DNA of 64,000 nucleotides from Marivirga lumbricoides (GTDB lineage Bacteria; Bacteroidota; Bacteroidia; Cytophagales; Cyclobacteriaceae). This document shows positions 54,023 through 63,246 of the stretch, in pieces. Each line of letters starts with the position of its first letter. Positions within the stretch are counted from its first letter, which is position 1. Both the position numbers and the translations under genes were made by a program. The notes under the pieces are model-generated. The model had not been told where the DNA came from and made no database searches. It saw only the letters and a program-made list of their open reading frames with translations. The stretch covers positions 248,001 through 312,000 of the forward strand of contig NZ_BMEC01000007.1 of assembly GCF_014636295.1 (NCBI RefSeq), in the 5' to 3' direction.

Positions 54023-55426
54023 ATGAGCAAATATGATGTAACAGTGATCGGTTCAGGCCCGGGAGGATATGTAGCAGCAATTCGTTGTGCACAATTGGGA
54101 ATGAAAACCGCCATTATAGAAAAATATAATACTTTAGGAGGTACCTGCTTAAATGTAGGATGTATACCTTCCAAAGCTTTGTTAGATTCTTCAGAGCACT
54201 ATCACAATGCTGAAACTACTTTTAAAGAGCATGGTGTAAACCTAAGCAACCTGAAAGTTGATATCAAGCAGATGATTTCCAGAAAGGCTGATGTAGTGAA
54301 GCAAAATGTGGAGGGAATTGCTTTTCTGATGAAGAAAAATAAGATAGACGTACATACTGGAGTAGGATCTTTTGTGGATAAAAATACCATTAAAGTGACC
54401 GATTCAGAAGGTAAGGCATCCGAGATTTCGACCGATAAAGTGATTATTGCTACAGGCTCCAAACCGGTAGAACTACCCTTTGCTAAATTCGATAAAAAGC
54501 GAATTATAAGTAGTACTGAGGCTTTGGAATTGAAAGAAGTGCCTAAGCATATGGTAGTTATTGGTGGTGGAGTAATAGGCCTTGAGTTAGGATCTGTTTA
54601 TAAAAGAATTGGTTCACAAGTAACAGTGATAGAATTTCTTGATAGCCTTATTCCTACTATGGATGGAACTATGGGCAAAGAAATGAAGAAGAGTATGAAA
54701 AAGCTCGGAATGGATGTGAAGTTGAAGCATAAAGTGACCAAGGTTGAAAATAAAGGCAAGGAAGTAGAAGTTACTTTTGAAACTGATAAGGGAGAGAGCC
54801 AAACAGTAAAAGCTGATTATTGCTTAGTTTCGGTAGGTCGTAAACCTTATACCCAGGGACTTAATCTGGAGAATGCAGGTTTAAAAACTGATGAAAAAGG
54901 AAGGATTCCTGTAGATGAACATTTGAAAACTGATGTGGACAATATTTATGCCATTGGTGATGTGGTGCGTGGCGCCATGTTAGCTCATAAAGCTGAGGAA
55001 GAAGGTGTTTTTGTAGCGGAAACAATGATGGGACAAAAACCACATATCCACTACAAATTGATTCCAAATGTTGTTTATACCTGGCCGGAAGTGGCTGGTG
55101 TTGGTTTCACTGAGGAAGAGTTGAAAGAAGAAGGTAGAGCTTACAAAACAGGTTCTTTTCCTTATAAAGCTTTAGGTAGAGCCAGAGCAAGTATGGATGT
55201 GGACGGTTTAGTGAAAGTACTGGCCGATAAAGAAACAGATGAAATACTTGGTATGCATATTATTGGTGCAAGGGCAGCAGATATGATTGCAACGGGTGTT
55301 ACGGCTATGGAATTCAGAGCTTCAGCGGAAGATGTAGCTCGCATGTCACATGCTCACCCAACCTATATGGAAGCTGTAAAAGAAGCATGTTTGGCAGCTT
55401 CTGAAAACAGACCTATTCACATGTAA
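54023..55426 (+). CDS. lpdA: Dihydrolipoyl dehydrogenase (E3)
   Basis: 467 residues. It reoxidises the lipoyl groups of the 2-oxoglutarate complex with NAD. VTVIGSGPGGYVAAIRCAQL is the FAD-binding fold, GGTCLNVGCIPSKALL the redox disulfide, and MVVIGGGVIGLELGSVYKRI the NAD-binding fold. YAIGDVVRGAMLAHKAEEE is FAD motif 2 and MSHAHPTYMEAVKEAC contains the active-site His-x-x-x-x-Glu. It closes the sucA-sucB-(insert)-lpdA operon, followed by a strong terminator. Confidence 0.97.
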   Translation: MSKYDVTVIGSGPGGYVAAIRCAQLGMKTAIIEKYNTLGGTCLNVGCIPSKALLDSSEHYHNAETTFKEHGVNLSNLKVDIKQMISRKADVVKQNVEGIAFLMKKNKIDVHTGVGSFVDKNTIKVTDSEGKASEISTDKVIIATGSKPVELPFAKFDKKRIISSTEALELKEVPKHMVVIGGGVIGLELGSVYKRIGSQVTVIEFLDSLIPTMDGTMGKEMKKSMKKLGMDVKLKHKVTKVENKGKEVEVTFETDKGESQTVKADYCLVSVGRKPYTQGLNLENAGLKTDEKGRIPVDEHLKTDVDNIYAIGDVVRGAMLAHKAEEEGVFVAETMMGQKPHIHYKLIPNVVYTWPEVAGVGFTEEELKEEGRAYKTGSFPYKALGRARASMDVDGLVKVLADKETDEILGMHIIGARAADMIATGVTAMEFRASAEDVARMSHAHPTYMEAVKEACLAASENRPIHM

Positions 55427-55445
55427 TTTTTTATATTTCGTTTTG

Positions 55446-55477
55446 AAAGGAAATTGCGAAAGTAATTTCCTTTTTTT
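55446..55477 (+). terminator. Terminator of the sucAB-lpdA operon
   Basis: AAAGGAAATT (55446-55455) pairs with AATTTCCTTT (55464-55473) and is followed by a run of T, 20 bp past the lpdA stop. Confidence 0.88.
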
Positions 55478-55507
55478 ATTTCTACCCACCCGAGTATTTA
55501 CACATTT

Positions 55508-56719
55508 ATGAGTAGCTGGAAAAAATTATTTCATGAGTACCGCTATGTTTTAGGAATAGGTTTCCTGTTTGCTTACTTTTCAAGCTTTGGGCAAACCTTT
55601 TTAATATCTCTTTATATTCCATCAATAGAGGAGCTTTTAGGATTATCTAATGCCGGGATGGGCAGTTTATATGCTGGAGCTACCGTTGCCTCAGCTTTAA
55701 CACTTCCTTACATGGGTAGTAGGTTTGATAGTATGAGTTTAGGGAAATATATGGCTATGATTTTAGGAGGGTTGCTTATTGCCCTACTATCGCTTTCTAT
55801 ATCTTCAAATATAGTTTTTGTAGGAATTAGCCTTTACTTGATGAGGCTCTTCGGACAGGGTTTAATGAGTCACACTGCTGTTTCTACCATGACGCGCTAT
55901 TTTGAGAAAGATAGAGGTAAAGCTATTGGAATTGCTACAACCGGTCATCCTTTCGGGGAGGCAACCTTGCCTGTACTAATAACACTTTGTATAGGCTGGC
56001 TGGGTTGGCGAGGTTCATTGCAGTTAAATACATTATTTGTACTTCTAATTATAATGCCTTTAGTATATTTTCTTTATCAGAAGAAAAAAAAGCAAGAGGT
56101 AAAAACTAATTCAGTAATTTCAGTAGAACCTTCTGGAATAAAGAATTGGGACATTTTAAAACATAAGGCATTTTTAATAATTGCTCCTGCAGTCTTCACT
56201 TTAGGTTTTACTAACACCGCTATTTTCTTTTTTCAACTTAAACTAGGGGCTGCAAAAGGATGGAGTGCAGCATGGGTGTCCTCTTCATTGGCTGCTTTTG
56301 CCGGAGCTAGTGCTTTAGGAATGTTTTTAGCGGGGCCTTGGGTAGATAAACTAAGTGCTAAAAAGCTGTTTCCTTTTATTTTAATTCCCTATTTAATAGG
56401 TGTGCTGTCACTACTTATTACTGATGCTCCTTTTATTTATCCTGTAGCCTTGGCTTTTATGGGCTTTGCAAATGGCTCTGGAAGTACTGTGAAAAATGCT
56501 CTTTTTGCAGAAATCTTTGGTGTGGGAATTATTGGTAAAGTGAGAAGTTTATTTGTTACAGTAATGGTTTTAAGTACTGCCTTAGGTCCATTGTTCTTTG
56601 GAGTACTAGTGGATAGCGGTTACACTTTTGACCAGGTATTCTTGAGGAATGCCATTGGTATTTTTGTAGTGATCCTGATAAGTTTTAGGATTAGAAAGGT
56701 GAAAAAGGATAGAGAATAA
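55508..56719 (+). CDS. MFS transporter
   Basis: 403 residues with twelve hydrophobic segments. The first loop is GMGSLYAGATVASALTLPYM. RYFEKDRGKAIGIATTGHPF resembles the conserved region in the MFS subgroup of monocarboxylate/oxalate-formate antiporter-like proteins. A central basic loop (YQKKKKQEVK) divides two six-helix halves. The substrate cannot be read. The gene lies alone, after the lpdA terminator. Confidence 0.88.
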   Translation: MSSWKKLFHEYRYVLGIGFLFAYFSSFGQTFLISLYIPSIEELLGLSNAGMGSLYAGATVASALTLPYMGSRFDSMSLGKYMAMILGGLLIALLSLSISSNIVFVGISLYLMRLFGQGLMSHTAVSTMTRYFEKDRGKAIGIATTGHPFGEATLPVLITLCIGWLGWRGSLQLNTLFVLLIIMPLVYFLYQKKKKQEVKTNSVISVEPSGIKNWDILKHKAFLIIAPAVFTLGFTNTAIFFFQLKLGAAKGWSAAWVSSSLAAFAGASALGMFLAGPWVDKLSAKKLFPFILIPYLIGVLSLLITDAPFIYPVALAFMGFANGSGSTVKNALFAEIFGVGIIGKVRSLFVTVMVLSTALGPLFFGVLVDSGYTFDQVFLRNAIGIFVVILISFRIRKVKKDRE

Positions 56720-56767
56720 AGCTGCTCAAAATGGATTTACTTTCTTATTGTAACAAGTTCAACTATT

Positions 56768-57460
56768 TTATTGCGTATTGTAAATAGCAAGGCTTTTTTC
56801 TATTGTTTTTGCTAATGCTACCTTATCATATTTTTCAATAGGATGTTTCATCTCATATATTTCATGATATTCAGCTAATTGTAAATGGTTTTTAGCCCAA
56901 ATACTTTCTTCAGCAGAAACCATATGATCCTTTGAGCCCCTTGAGATTTTAACTGGAATATTAACAGCTTTAAGCTCATCACCTCTTAATAAAGCCTCAT
57001 TGCCTAAACCTTCCATTAAGCTTTTAGTGCAAATAAGCAATTTCTGCCAGTCATTGTGCCTTCTTTCCAAGTCTTCGGCAAATGCAGGAACCTTCTCTAT
57101 GATCTTTTCAGCATTCAACATTTTGGTTTCTTTTTCTGCTATTTCAGGGGACCACAAAAACTTAGTTCCTAATGTTTGTATCGATTGAAAATAATCAGGA
57201 TAATTTGAGGCTGTGTAAAGTGCAACATAGCCTCCCATGCTATACCCAAAAACATGGCATCCTTTCAAATTATTATTATCGACAAAGCGAATCAATTCAA
57301 CACTAAATTGCTCAATTGAAAAGTCTTTCTGAAAAGGTTGAATTCCATGTCCGGAAAATTCTAAAAAATAAGCGTCAACTTTTTGGGAAAAGGAACTTAG
57401 CAGTGCTTCAAATTGTGATTTGGAGCCTAGCGCACCATGCAGAATTAAAAGTTTTTCCAT
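56768..57460 (-). CDS. Alpha/beta hydrolase
   Basis: 230 residues. LLILHGALGSKSQFEALL is the oxyanion-hole strand, and HVFGYSMGGYVALYTA is the nucleophile elbow with the catalytic Ser. IPVKISRGSKDHMVSAEES carries the acid (Asp), and EMKHPIEKYDKVALA has the His of the triad. The closest types are small MenH/BioH-like hydrolases. The substrate is unknown. It stands alone between an MFS gene and uvrA. Confidence 0.9.
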   Translation of the reverse strand: MEKLLILHGALGSKSQFEALLSSFSQKVDAYFLEFSGHGIQPFQKDFSIEQFSVELIRFVDNNNLKGCHVFGYSMGGYVALYTASNYPDYFQSIQTLGTKFLWSPEIAEKETKMLNAEKIIEKVPAFAEDLERRHNDWQKLLICTKSLMEGLGNEALLRGDELKAVNIPVKISRGSKDHMVSAEESIWAKNHLQLAEYHEIYEMKHPIEKYDKVALAKTIEKSLAIYNTQ

Positions 57461-57581
57461 TCTGCAAATCTAGATATTGAATTTAGAAGCTGCAATTTTA
57501 TGGCGTTACATGTAATTTCTTTTCAATTATAGCTGCATTTTTTAATGAAGTTTCCTGCTAAACATCATTATTTTCAGTGTG

Positions 57582-60440
57582 TTACATTTCCATTTTAAGG
57601 AATTTCCCGGTGTAACTGTCCTTTTTCTTTAAAATATTCTCAGGTGTACCTGTAAAAACTATGTTGCCACCTCCTTTTCCTCCCTCAGGCCCTAAATCTA
57701 TTAAATGATCAGCCACTTTTATAACATCCATATTATGTTCAATAATCAATACTGAATTACCTTTATCCACCAGTTTTTGTAGTACATCTAGTAAATGCTG
57801 TATATCCTGAAAGTGTAAGCCTGTTGTTGGCTCATCTAAAATATAAAATGTATTTCCTGTGTCTTTTTTAGATAATTCGGTGGCTAGTTTTACTCGCTGA
57901 GCTTCTCCTCCTGAAAGGGTAGTGGCATGTTGGCCTATCGTAATATATCCCAAACCAACTTCAGCAAGTGTTTGAATTTTTCTCAAAATCTTTGGCTGAT
58001 TTTCAAAGAATTCAACAGCTTGTTCTACCGTCATGTCAAGCACATCGGAAATAGATTTTCCTTTAAACCGTACTTCTAAAGTCTCACGATTATATCTTTT
58101 GCCTTTACAGGTTTCGCACGGAACGTGTACATCAGGAAGAAAGTCCATTTCAATAAGCTTCATTCCGCCTCCTTCACAAGTTTCACACCTGCCCTCTTTT
58201 ACATTAAAAGAGAACCTTCCAGGTTTGTAACCTCTAATTTTAGCCTCTGGCAGATTACTGAATAAAGCACGTATGTCTGTGAAAACTCCTGTATAAGTTG
58301 CCGGATTAGATCTCGGAGTTCTGCCAATAGGTGATTGATCAACTTCAATAACTTTATCTAAATTCTCTAATCCCTTAATGCTTTTATGAGGCATTGGCTC
58401 ACGCTTGGAGCGATAAAATTTCTGATTTAGAATGGGGTACAAAGTATCATGAATTAATGTGGATTTCCCACTACCGGATACTCCTGTTACACAAATCATG
58501 GTGCCTAAAGGAAAATCTACCGATACATTTTTAAGATTATTACCAGTTGCTCCTTTTAGTTCCAGCTTTTTACCATTGCCCTTCCTCCTTTGTTTAGGTA
58601 CCTCAATAGATAAATCACCAGTTAAGTATTTTGAAGTTCTGCTTCCTTGTTTAAGAAAGCTTTCCGGGTTTCCTGCTGCCACTACCTTGCCGCCATGTCT
58701 GCCGGCACCGGGGCCAATATCCAGTATAAAATCTGAAGCCAGCATCATATCTTTATCATGCTCCACCACCATTACAGTATTACCCAAATCGCGTAATTCC
58801 TTTAAAGCAGAAATCAATTTCATATTGTCCCGCTGATGCAAACCTATACTTGGCTCATCCAGAATATAAAGCACTCCTACCAGCTGTGTACCTATTTGGG
58901 TGGCTAATCTTATCCTCTGAGCCTCACCACCGGAGAGTGTTTTTAATGTTCTGTTAAGTGAAAGGTAATCCAATCCTACATCAAGGAGAAAGCCTACTCT
59001 TTTTCTTACTTCTTTTAGAACTTCCGTGCCAATCACTTGCTGTTTATCCGTCAATCGCTCTTCAATATTTTCCAACCACTGACTTAATTCAGTGATACTC
59101 ATCATTGCCAGTTCAGAAATATTCTTTTTATCAATAAGGAAATGAAGAGATTCCTTTTTTAATCTGTAACCGTGGCAATCAGGACAGGTTTGCACAATCG
59201 TATAGTCCTGCAACCAGTCCCTCATTTTGTCAGACCCGCCTTCTTGCTGCTTCTCAAGAAAATTGATAATACCTTCAAAACTAGTGGTCCATTTGGTGCC
59301 GGGGTGCTTGATAGACGGCACATCTACCTTCATTTTACTGCCATAAAGTAAAACATTAATCACTTCTTCAGGGAATTTTTCCAATGGGGTGGAAAGGCTA
59401 ACTTTGGTATTTTTTAGGATAGCCTCAATTTTCTTAAAAATCCAGATGTCACGGTATTCGCCCAGGGGTGCTATTCCTCCTCGGCTAATGCTCAGTTTTG
59501 GGTCAGGGATGATCGATTCCTGTGTGATGTTTTCAATCTCTCCTAATCCATTGCAGGTAGGGCATGCTCCATATGGGGAGTTAAAAGAAAAGCTGTTTGG
59601 GGCTGGTTCATCATAGGCCAGGCCTGTTTCAGGATCCATCAAATTTTTAGAGAAATGCTGAATATTTCCTTCAGTGTCACGCACCATCATGATGCCATCA
59701 CCATGCTTTAAGGCAGTTTTAACAGATTGTGTAATTCGGAAAGTGTCTTTTTCATCTACTACAATGCGATCTATCACTATTTCAATATCATGTGTTTTGT
59801 AGCGATCCACTTGCATGCGGTCATCAATATCCACAATCACACCATCAACTCTGGCTTTGGTAAATCCCATTTTCCGAATCTGTTGGAAGAGTTCTCTGTA
59901 GTGGCCTTTTCTACCTTTTACAACAGGTGCCAATATACTGAGTTTCGCCTGGTCAAAATCACTGATCAAGTGCGCAATGATCTGGTCTTCGGTTTGGCGC
60001 TGCATTTTTTTACCCGTATTGTAGGAGTAAGCTTCACCGGCCCTTGCATAAAGCACTCTAAGAAAATCGTAGATTTCAGTGAGCGTGCCCACTGTAGATC
60101 GTGGATTTTTGGAAGTCGTCTTTTGCTCGATAGAAATTACAGGAGAGAGTCCGTTAATTTTATCAACATCAGGTCTTTCCATATTGCCTATGAAGGAACG
60201 TGCGTAGGCAGAAAAACTTTCCATATAGCGTCTTTGGCCTTCTGCGTAGATGGTATCAAAAGCCAAACTGGATTTGCCGCTTCCACTAATACCTGTTATT
60301 ACCACCAACTTGTTGCGGGGTATGGAGATATCAATGTTTTTTAAATTATGTTCTCTGGCACCAATTACTTCCAAAAATTCCTCCGAAGTAGCAAGTGTTT
60401 TATGATCAACAGCCTTAATGGCTTGTTCTGATGTGTTCAT
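57582..60440 (-). CDS. uvrA: Excinuclease ABC subunit A
   Basis: 952 residues. UvrA recognises damaged DNA in nucleotide excision repair. There are two ABC ATPase modules: Walker A GISGSGKSSLAFD and GVSGSGKSTLIHD, and signatures LSGGEAQRIRLATQIG and LSGGEAQRVKLATEL. The zinc-binding sites CPTCNGLGEIE / CPDCHGYRLKKE and CETCEGGGMKLIEMD / CETCKGKRYNRETLE are intact. REHNLKNIDISIPRNKL at the N-terminus is typical. It is monocistronic. Confidence 0.97.
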   Translation of the reverse strand: MNTSEQAIKAVDHKTLATSEEFLEVIGAREHNLKNIDISIPRNKLVVITGISGSGKSSLAFDTIYAEGQRRYMESFSAYARSFIGNMERPDVDKINGLSPVISIEQKTTSKNPRSTVGTLTEIYDFLRVLYARAGEAYSYNTGKKMQRQTEDQIIAHLISDFDQAKLSILAPVVKGRKGHYRELFQQIRKMGFTKARVDGVIVDIDDRMQVDRYKTHDIEIVIDRIVVDEKDTFRITQSVKTALKHGDGIMMVRDTEGNIQHFSKNLMDPETGLAYDEPAPNSFSFNSPYGACPTCNGLGEIENITQESIIPDPKLSISRGGIAPLGEYRDIWIFKKIEAILKNTKVSLSTPLEKFPEEVINVLLYGSKMKVDVPSIKHPGTKWTTSFEGIINFLEKQQEGGSDKMRDWLQDYTIVQTCPDCHGYRLKKESLHFLIDKKNISELAMMSITELSQWLENIEERLTDKQQVIGTEVLKEVRKRVGFLLDVGLDYLSLNRTLKTLSGGEAQRIRLATQIGTQLVGVLYILDEPSIGLHQRDNMKLISALKELRDLGNTVMVVEHDKDMMLASDFILDIGPGAGRHGGKVVAAGNPESFLKQGSRTSKYLTGDLSIEVPKQRRKGNGKKLELKGATGNNLKNVSVDFPLGTMICVTGVSGSGKSTLIHDTLYPILNQKFYRSKREPMPHKSIKGLENLDKVIEVDQSPIGRTPRSNPATYTGVFTDIRALFSNLPEAKIRGYKPGRFSFNVKEGRCETCEGGGMKLIEMDFLPDVHVPCETCKGKRYNRETLEVRFKGKSISDVLDMTVEQAVEFFENQPKILRKIQTLAEVGLGYITIGQHATTLSGGEAQRVKLATELSKKDTGNTFYILDEPTTGLHFQDIQHLLDVLQKLVDKGNSVLIIEHNMDVIKVADHLIDLGPEGGKGGGNIVFTGTPENILKKKDSYTGKFLKMEM

Positions 60441-60740
60441 GAATATATTTTAGACTTAATGACCAATACCTTTTACTGAAAAACGGAAAAGGATTGAAAT
60501 GGATTTCATTCATTGCACTAACCTGTAAATTTACAAATTATGCTACTCTATTGTTTAAAGATTTTGGATTTATATTATAGCAATGCATTGAGAAGTATGC
60601 ATAAGAAATAGATTGGAAGAATACTGGTCTCAAGAAGTTTTGCTAAAAATTGAGGAGTGAGTTTTAACCCTTAGTAATCAGTGACTGGTAAAAGGGTGTA
60701 ACTTTTTTATATTGAATAAAAACTTCATATATTTATATTT
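60441..60740. other. Intergenic region upstream of uvrA
   Basis: 300 bp of AT-rich DNA between uvrA (start) and a small frameshifted gene. It presumably holds the uvrA promoter, but no consensus box is convincing. Nothing else is seen. Confidence 0.4.
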
Positions 60741-60888
60741 ATGAAAAAAATAACTAAAGCACACATTATAAGTTTTTTTTGCAGGAATAATTTTTAGTGT
60801 GGCAATATCAGCAGCATTAGATTGGAAAGCTCATAAAGATGCTTTTGAAAAAGGTGTTGATAAAGGTTACAAAGCAGCAACAAAATAA
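60741..60888 (+). pseudogene. Small membrane/secreted protein gene with T8 frameshift
   Basis: The frame opens MKKITKAHIISFF and is disrupted at a run of eight T (60773-60780). If one T is removed, it continues AGIIFSVAISAALDWKAHKD then AFEKGVDKGYKAATK to a TAA at 60886-60888. This gives a plausible 48-residue protein with one hydrophobic segment. The break is either a real mutation, phase variation, or a sequencing error in the homopolymer. No family is recognised. Confidence 0.5.
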
Positions 60889-60898
60889 TATCAAAATT

Positions 60899-61125
60899 AT
60901 GAAAACTACCCCCCATCAATAAAAGCCAGTTATCAATAGGTATAAAAATGCTTTTCGGAGCTATAGCTATGTTTTTTAGCCTTTACTTTATTGGCTATTA
61001 TATTCTCTAAGAGTATTTCTAAACCAAAATTTCTCAAAATCGGCTTATTGATTTCAATCGTCACAATAATGGCTTTTTACTTTGGTAAAGATGCTGGAAG
61101 GATCATATCTTACCTATTTTCATAG
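60899..61125 (+). pseudogene. Small two-helix membrane protein gene with frameshifts (DUF6095-like)
   Basis: Starting ATGAAAACTACC, the frame is lost at a run of six C (60909-60914). With one C fewer it reads MKTTPINKSQLSIGIKMLFG then AIAMFFSLYFIGYYIL. A second shift after CTC at about 61009 is needed to reach SKPKFLKIGLLISIVTIMAF and DAGRIISYLFS, ending TAG. The reconstructed protein of about 75 residues with two membrane helices resembles the small Bacteroidota family DUF6095. Two frameshifts argue for decay, although homopolymer error is possible for the first. Confidence 0.5.
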
Positions 61126-61147
61126 AAACTAGGATAAGATTCAAGCA

Positions 61148-61954
61148 TCAAAGTTTCTTTTTCATTGAGAGAATAATAAATATTATACCTACAAGTATAA
61201 AAGGAATGCTCAGCCATTGTCCCATATTCAACACCATATCAGCCTCGAAATCGGATTGATCAGCTTTTACAAATTCAATCAGAAATCTTGCAATAAATAT
61301 TCCCACCAGCATGAGTCCAAAAATAAATCCTTCTTTCACTTTTTGACTTCTGTCTATTATAAACAGTATAACAAATAATATTAAATAGCAGATTGCCTCA
61401 TAGAGTTGTGCGGGGTGTCTTGGTTGCAGGTCTACCTGTTCAAATATAAAAGCCCATGAAACATCAGTGGGATTGCCTAAAATCTCAGAATTCATGAGAT
61501 TACCTAAACGAATGCATGCTCCTGCTAAAGGAGTTACAAGTGCAATGGTATCAATCAGCCATAGTTTTTTTAGATTGTATTTCCTGGCAAATATGATTAA
61601 AGCAATTATTACCCCTAAACCTCCACCATGGCTGGCAAGGCCTTGAAAACCTATGAATTCAAAATGGGGGCTGAACCGAAAAGGGAGAAATATTTCAAGT
61701 AAATGATTAGAGAAATAATCCCAATCATAAAAGAGGCAATGAACCAATCGTGCTCCAATGATTGTGGCCACCACCAGATATACTGCAAGGTTGTCGAGCA
61801 ATTTCGTGTCGATTTCAGCACGCTTAAACCTCCATTTTACAAATTGGTAACCCAGTACAAAACCTAAACCAAAGAGAACAGAGTACCACCTTAATTGATA
61901 GAATCCAAGATCTAAAAGTGTTCCATCAGGATTCCAAATAATGTAATTGAGCAT
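61148..61954 (-). CDS. lgt: Prolipoprotein diacylglyceryl transferase
   Basis: 268 residues, seven membrane segments. Lgt transfers diacylglycerol to the lipobox cysteine of preprolipoproteins in the inner membrane. RWYSVLFGLGFVLGYQF, GFQGLASHGGGLGVIIAL and the signature RLGNLMNSEILGNPTDVSW contain the catalytic His and Arg/Asn positions of the family. RHPAQLYEAICYLILF is the conserved second signature. It lies alone on the minus strand. Confidence 0.95.
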   Translation of the reverse strand: MLNYIIWNPDGTLLDLGFYQLRWYSVLFGLGFVLGYQFVKWRFKRAEIDTKLLDNLAVYLVVATIIGARLVHCLFYDWDYFSNHLLEIFLPFRFSPHFEFIGFQGLASHGGGLGVIIALIIFARKYNLKKLWLIDTIALVTPLAGACIRLGNLMNSEILGNPTDVSWAFIFEQVDLQPRHPAQLYEAICYLILFVILFIIDRSQKVKEGFIFGLMLVGIFIARFLIEFVKADQSDFEADMVLNMGQWLSIPFILVGIIFIILSMKKKL

Positions 61955-62035
61955 GAATGATATTGAAGTTTTGAGGAAATTAGAAAATTATTTTGAACTA
62001 ATTGCAAATAACATTTTAAATGATTGTACAGTAAG

Positions 62036-62506
62036 TTAATGCTTAGGTAATGAAAGCGGTCGGTTAATACTTTCTTCCAAAGATATAAAAGTCTCTGTTC
62101 TTTCTATTCCTTCTATGGGTTGAATCTTGTCGTGAAGAATATTTTTTAAGTGGCTAGTGTCTTTGCATACAATTTTAACGAACATTGAATAAGCACCTGT
62201 TGTATAATGGCAATCAATAATTTCAGGAATAGCTTTTAAGGCGGTTACTACATCATCGTAAAGGGAGCTTTTTTGAAGATATACGCCCAGGAATGCAGTA
62301 ATGTCCATTCCAAGTTTAGCTAAATCTACCTGAAGTTGGGCATTCTTAATTAACCCTAACTTTTCCATTTTTCTCATTCTTACGTGCACTGTACCTGGCG
62401 AAACAAACACTTCTTCCGCGACCTCAGTAAAAGGTCGCCTTGCATCATGCATGAGGATGTTTAAAATCGCTAAATCTGTATTGTCAAGTTGATAATTTTC
62501 TTCCAT
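62036..62506 (-). CDS. Lrp/AsnC family transcriptional regulator
   Basis: About 156 residues from ATG 62506 (MEENYQLDNTD), the usual length; an upstream ATG at 62536 would add ten odd residues. LDNTDLAILNILMHDARRPF and VSPGTVHVRMRKMEKLGLI form the winged helix-turn-helix. ITAFLGVYLQKSSLYDDVV to CHYTTGAYSMFVKIVCKDTS is the RAM ligand-binding domain. It is likely an amino-acid-responsive regulator. It is transcribed away from the adjacent tRNA-like array. Confidence 0.93.
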   Translation of the reverse strand: MEENYQLDNTDLAILNILMHDARRPFTEVAEEVFVSPGTVHVRMRKMEKLGLIKNAQLQVDLAKLGMDITAFLGVYLQKSSLYDDVVTALKAIPEIIDCHYTTGAYSMFVKIVCKDTSHLKNILHDKIQPIEGIERTETFISLEESINRPLSLPKH

Positions 62507-62596
62507 AATTAAATATCTATTTTGCTTATTAATCAATAAATATATGTTAAAATTATGATATCTGTATAAATTATCAAATAATATTAAATTTTATTT

Positions 62597-62623
62597 AACG
62601 TATTGATCTTTTTATTACCTTTG
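62597..62623 (+). promoter_or_regulatory. Promoter of the tRNA-like array
   Basis: TACCTTTG (62616-62623) is an exact TANNTTTG -7 element. About 18 bp upstream, TTTA (62594-62597) is one base off the TTTG -33 element. The predicted start is about 35-40 nt before the first unit. Confidence 0.65.
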
Positions 62624-62664
62624 AAATATCAGAAAGGCAGAAAGTGCTAACTGAATCATAAAAT

Positions 62665-62815
62665 TGTAGGGTGATGAAACTGGCAGACATGCCCTCCTGT
62701 CTCGGGGGTGGAGGTTTTGGATAAAGCCTGGTGGTTTCACGATAATTTGCTTCGGCAGTTTATCGTGATAGCCGGGTCTAACTACTCCGTGAAGGTTCGA
62801 CTCCTTCCCTTACAG
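62665..62815 (+). ncRNA. tRNA-like RNA unit 1 (class II fold, 82-nt variable arm)
   Basis: Acceptor TGTAGGG (62665-62671) pairs with CCTTACA (62808-62814) with one G-U; the discriminator is G62815. U8 is present. D stem ATG/CAT (62674-62676, 62688-62690) has an 11-nt loop with GG. Anticodon stem CCCTC/GGGGG (62692-62696, 62704-62708) closes loop CTGTCTC, nominal anticodon GUC at 62699-62701 with U at position 37. T stem GAAGG/CCTTC holds loop TTCGACT (62796-62802). The variable region 62709-62790 has a basal stem TGGAG/CTCCG, a middle stem CCTGG/CCGGG and a perfect 9-bp apical stem TCACGATAA/TTATCGTGA ending in a TGC-TTCG-GCA mini-hairpin. CCA is not encoded. Confidence 0.8.
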
Positions 62816-62858
62816 CAAAAGCTTACCGAAAGGGTAGGTTTTAATTAGGTTTAAAAAT

Positions 62859-63009
62859 TGTAAGGTGATGAAACTGGCAGACATGCCCTCCTGTCTCGGG
62901 GGTGGAGGTTTTGGATAAAACCTGGTGGATTCACGATAATTTGCTTAGGCAGTTTATCGTGATTACCGGGTCTAACTACTCCGTGAAGGTTCGACTCCTT
63001 CCCTTACAG
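62859..63009 (+). ncRNA. tRNA-like RNA unit 2
   Basis: Same fold as unit 1. The acceptor TGTAAGG/CCTTACA is perfectly paired. The apical loop is TTAG instead of TTCG. The middle stem CCTGG/CCGGG gains a U-A pair next to it (ACCGGG in place of GCCGGG). The anticodon arm, D arm and T loop are identical to unit 1. Confidence 0.8.
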
Positions 63010-63052
63010 CAAAAGCTCACCGGAAGGGTAGGTTTTAATTAGGTTTAAAAAT

Positions 63053-63203
63053 TGTAAGGTGATGAAACTGGCAGACATGCCCTCCTGTCTCGGGGGTGGA
63101 GGTTTTGGATAAAGCCTGGTGGATTCACGATAATTTGCTTCGGCAGTTTATCGTGATTGCCGGGTCTAACTACTCCGTGAAGGTTCGACTCCTTCCCTTA
63201 CAG
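63053..63203 (+). ncRNA. tRNA-like RNA unit 3
   Basis: Same fold. Perfect acceptor TGTAAGG/CCTTACA, apical TTCG loop, middle stem CCTGG/CCGGG, basal stem TGGAG/CTCCG. The spacer after it contains a hairpin with a GAAAG loop. Confidence 0.8.
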
Positions 63204-63246
63204 CAAAAGCTTATCGAAAGGGTAGGTTTTAATTAGGTTTAAAAAT

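Noticed and set aside
59727-60344. 205-codon plus-strand open frame
   Set aside because: It is antisense to the N-terminal part of uvrA, which is unmistakable.
62709-62790. Group I intron or tRNA intron in the tRNA-like units
   Set aside because: The insertion lies in the variable-arm position rather than in the anticodon loop, is only 82 nt, and lacks group I core elements; the anticodon loop is intact.
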